Assembly (NCBI GenBank): GCA_946478985.1
Contig: CAMLDZ010000068.1
Location: 1 to 14,775, forward strand
From: an uncultured Solimonas sp.
GTDB taxonomy: Bacteria; Pseudomonadota; Gammaproteobacteria; Nevskiales; Nevskiaceae
Length of the DNA: 14,775 nucleotides
Direction of reading: 5' to 3'
The stretch's first letter is position 1, and every line of letters begins with the position of its first letter. The notes beneath the pieces were generated by a model. That model saw only the letters and a list, made by a program, of their open reading frames with translations, was not told the DNA's origin and ran no database searches. Shown here one piece after another: positions 12,835-14,775 of the stretch. The position numbers and the translations under genes were made by a program.

Positions 12835-13614
12835 ATGGCCGCTTCCACTCCGCGCACCGAATCCCCCGACTACGGCGTCGACACGCCGGACGTGATCCGC
12901 CGCCTGCTGATGTGGGGCAGCGTTGCCCTGGTCATCCATTTCGCGACGCCGACCATCGCGCGCCTGCTGCCGCCGCAGCTGCTGCTGGCGCTGCATGACA
13001 TGCGCTGGTCGCTGGCCGGCATGGGCTACTTCTTCGTCGCCACCGCATGCTGGCTGCTATGGGCCAGCCGCAGCGGCAAGCTCAGGCTGCGCGATCGCGT
13101 GCTCGATGCGCTGCCCTGGCGCGGTGACGAGGAGATGCTCGACGTCGGCTGCGCGCGTGGCCTGTTCGCGATCGGCGCCGCCAGGCGCCTGCCGCGCGGC
13201 CGCGCCGTCGGTGTCGACGGCTGGCAGCCCAACGATCCGCTGCGCAGCGGCCCCGAGCCGGCGCGTCGCAATGCGCGGCTTGAAGGCGTGGCGGCGCGCG
13301 TCGACATCCAGGCGGGCGAGCCGCGGCGCTTGCCGTTCGACGCCGGCCGCTTCGACGTCGTGCTGTCGGCATGGACGCTGCACCGGCTGCCGACGCGAAC
13401 CGAACGGCGACGTGCGCTCGAGGAGATGGTGCGCGTGCTCAAGCCGGACGGCCGCCTCGTGCTCATCGATTTCCGCCATGCGCGCGAGTACGCCGAGACG
13501 CTGCGCGAGCTGGGCTTCGCCGTGCAGCTCGGCGCGCCGAGCTGGCTGTTCATCGCGCCGAGCACGCTGCTGCACGCGCAGCGCGCCGGCTCCGGAACGC
13601 AGGAGGACCGATGA
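12835..13614 (+). CDS. Class I SAM-dependent methyltransferase with N-terminal membrane anchor
   Basis: 259 residues, starting 13 bp after the hydrolase stop. Two hydrophobic stretches near the N-terminus (about residues 24-45 and 62-77) look like a membrane hairpin. The Rossmann methyltransferase core follows: motif I MLDVGCARG (101-109), acidic Asp128 in GVDGW, DIQAGEPRRLPFDAGRFDVV (157-176) as motifs II-III, and VLKPDGRLVLIDF (201-213) as the post-motif region. The layout matches UbiE-like and related small-molecule methyltransferases. A membrane-bound substrate such as a lipid or quinone is possible but unproven. The stop overlaps the next start as ATGA. Upstream in-frame codons belong to the preceding gene and are not counted. 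Confidence 0.88.
   Translation: MAASTPRTESPDYGVDTPDVIRRLLMWGSVALVIHFATPTIARLLPPQLLLALHDMRWSLAGMGYFFVATACWLLWASRSGKLRLRDRVLDALPWRGDEEMLDVGCARGLFAIGAARRLPRGRAVGVDGWQPNDPLRSGPEPARRNARLEGVAARVDIQAGEPRRLPFDAGRFDVVLSAWTLHRLPTRTERRRALEEMVRVLKPDGRLVLIDFRHAREYAETLRELGFAVQLGAPSWLFIAPSTLLHAQRAGSGTQEDR
13601..13606 (+). promoter_or_regulatory. Strong Shine-Dalgarno for phosphofructokinase
   Basis: AGGAGG lies inside the end of the methyltransferase gene, 4 nt before the ATG at 13611. It is the best ribosome site in the window and fixes the start of the last gene. It suggests that this gene is translated at a higher rate than the upstream genes of the operon. Confidence 0.85.
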
Positions 13615-14723
13615 GCGGCAAAGCTGCCGGCAGTGCCCCGGTCAAGACGCTCGGCGTGCTGACCAGCGGCGGCGACTGCGCCGGTCTCAATGCGGTGCTG
13701 CGTGCGGTCGCGCATCGCGCCATCGCCGGTTACGGCTGGCGCGTCATCGGTATCCAGGACGGCACGCTGGGGCTGATCGAGCGGCCGCTGCGCTGGTGCG
13801 AGTTCCAGCTCGATCAGCTCGATGACCGCTGGCTGCGCGAAGGCGGCACCTTGCTCGGCACCACCAACCGCGGCAATCCGCTGCGCTATCCGCAGCCGGA
13901 CGGGGGCTTCGCCGATCGCACGCCGGAGTTCGCCGCCGGCATTCGCGAACTGGGGCTCGATGCGCTGATCGTCGTCGGCGGCGACGGCTCGATGCGCATT
14001 CTCACGCAGCTTTGCGCGCAGGCCGGCATCGGCATGGTCGGCGTGCCCAAGACCATCGACAACGACGTGCCGGGCACCGAGTACGCGGTCGGTTTCGCCA
14101 CGGCGATCACTGTCGTCACCGAGGCGCTCGACCGCCTGCAGCCGACGGCGGCCAGCCATCACCGCGTGATGATCCTCGAAGTGATGGGCCGCGATGCCGG
14201 CCACCTCGCGCTGGCCGGTGGCATCGCCGGCGGTGCCGACGCGATCCTGATTCCCGAGCTGCCGTATACGCTCGACGCCTGCACGGCTCACCTGCGCCAG
14301 GTGCTGGCACGACGCCGCTCGCACGCGCTGCTGGTGGTGGCCGAAGGCGCGCGCACGCCGGCCGGCGAGCTGGTCACCAGCGGCGGCCGTCACGGCGGCA
14401 TCGGCCACTATCTGGTCGACGAGATCGAGCGGCGCACGGGGGTCGAAAGCCGCGTCACCGTGCTCGGCTACCTGCAGCGCGGCGGCGCGCCGTCGCCGCG
14501 CGACCGCCTGCTGGCCTCCTCGTTCGGCGTGCGTGCGGTCGATCTGGTGGCGCAGGGCAGGTTCGATCGCATGGTCGCGTGGCGTGATCGCGGCATCGTC
14601 GATGTGCCGCTGTCGGAAGTGATTGGCGGCCCGCGTTGCGTCGCCGCCGACGATCAGCTGCTGGCGACGGCGCGCGGTCTCGGCATCTACGTCGGCGACG
14701 GCGAGGCGCAGGGCCCGGCTTAG
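13611..14723 (+). CDS. pfkA: 6-phosphofructokinase (PfkA family)
   Basis: 370 residues; somewhat longer than the 320-residue E. coli enzyme. Motifs in order: TSGGDCAGLN (18-27), VVGGDGSM (121-128), PKTIDNDVPGTE (146-157) with catalytic Asp150 and Asp152, MGRDAGHLAL (192-201), IPELPY (Glu216) and GYLQRGG (286-292). It phosphorylates fructose 6-phosphate at C1, committing it to glycolysis. The phosphoryl-donor positions are Gly126 (E. coli Gly104) and Lys147 (E. coli Gly124). A glycine at the first favours ATP, while the lysine is typical of the PPi and mixed-substrate lineages, so ATP use is likely but not certain. The ATG overlaps the methyltransferase stop (ATGA) behind AGGAGG. It is the last gene of the operon within the window. 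The remaining 52 bp (14724-14775) show no gene or clear terminator. Confidence 0.95.
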   Translation: MSGKAAGSAPVKTLGVLTSGGDCAGLNAVLRAVAHRAIAGYGWRVIGIQDGTLGLIERPLRWCEFQLDQLDDRWLREGGTLLGTTNRGNPLRYPQPDGGFADRTPEFAAGIRELGLDALIVVGGDGSMRILTQLCAQAGIGMVGVPKTIDNDVPGTEYAVGFATAITVVTEALDRLQPTAASHHRVMILEVMGRDAGHLALAGGIAGGADAILIPELPYTLDACTAHLRQVLARRRSHALLVVAEGARTPAGELVTSGGRHGGIGHYLVDEIERRTGVESRVTVLGYLQRGGAPSPRDRLLASSFGVRAVDLVAQGRFDRMVAWRDRGIVDVPLSEVIGGPRCVAADDQLLATARGLGIYVGDGEAQGPA

Positions 14724-14775
14724 GCCCGGCAGGCCCCGGCGCCGGCAAGCAAGCGGCGATTCATCGCCCGGCCGG

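Noticed and set aside
13371..13610. An N-terminal extension of the phosphofructokinase
   Set aside because: It lies within the methyltransferase gene in another frame; the ATG behind AGGAGG fits the family N-terminus.
13026..14408. A 460-codon minus-strand frame opposite the methyltransferase and phosphofructokinase genes
   Set aside because: It spans two well-supported genes on the other strand and has no recognisable family motif.

Overview
The window is very GC-rich, with most codons ending in G or C, and is densely packed with bacterial chromosomal genes. The mix of a long-form Lhr helicase, a cN-I type 5'-nucleotidase, a HupE/UreJ_2-like membrane protein and an AbrB/Doc toxin-antitoxin pair suggests a proteobacterium. 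My best guess is a high-GC gammaproteobacterium of the Xanthomonadales/Nevskiales type. That guess rests on gene content and repeat style, since no rRNA or other marker gene is present.

Layout: (i) 3-710 (+) is the 3' part of a HupE/UreJ-like membrane protein, convergent with the next block. (ii) 733-8508 is a run of minus-strand genes. In transcription order they are a long Lhr helicase, an overlapping 2H phosphoesterase (2'-5' RNA ligase family), an AbrB/MazE antitoxin with a Doc/Fic toxin behind its own palindromic operator, and a SWIM zinc-finger protein. (iii) 8715-10704 (+) holds an alpha/beta hydrolase and a cytosolic 5'-nucleotidase, separated by a repeat element. (iv) 10721-10846 (-) is a 41-codon small gene that converges on the 5'-nucleotidase; both stop codons lie inside one perfect 28-bp palindrome. 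(v) 10963-14723 (+) is a tight four-gene operon: M14-type metallopeptidase, alpha/beta hydrolase (GTGA overlap), membrane-anchored SAM methyltransferase, and phosphofructokinase (ATGA overlap, strong Shine-Dalgarno).

The most unusual structure is a family of compound palindromic repeats built on a CCCTCTCCC...GGGAGAGGG hairpin, usually with a GGGTGAGGG tail. Two copies (108 and 99 bp, both divisible by three) lie in frame inside the helicase gene and would add two Pro/Gly-rich peptide inserts to the protein. A third, diverged copy with reversed unit polarity lies between the hydrolase and 5'-nucleotidase genes. In-frame palindromes inside a conserved gene recall the Rickettsia palindromic elements, but the sequence here is of the REP/BIME type. 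No transposase or RAYT gene is in the window.

No rRNA, tRNA, CRISPR array, insertion sequence or phage gene was found. No stretch over about 300 bases lacks a gene.
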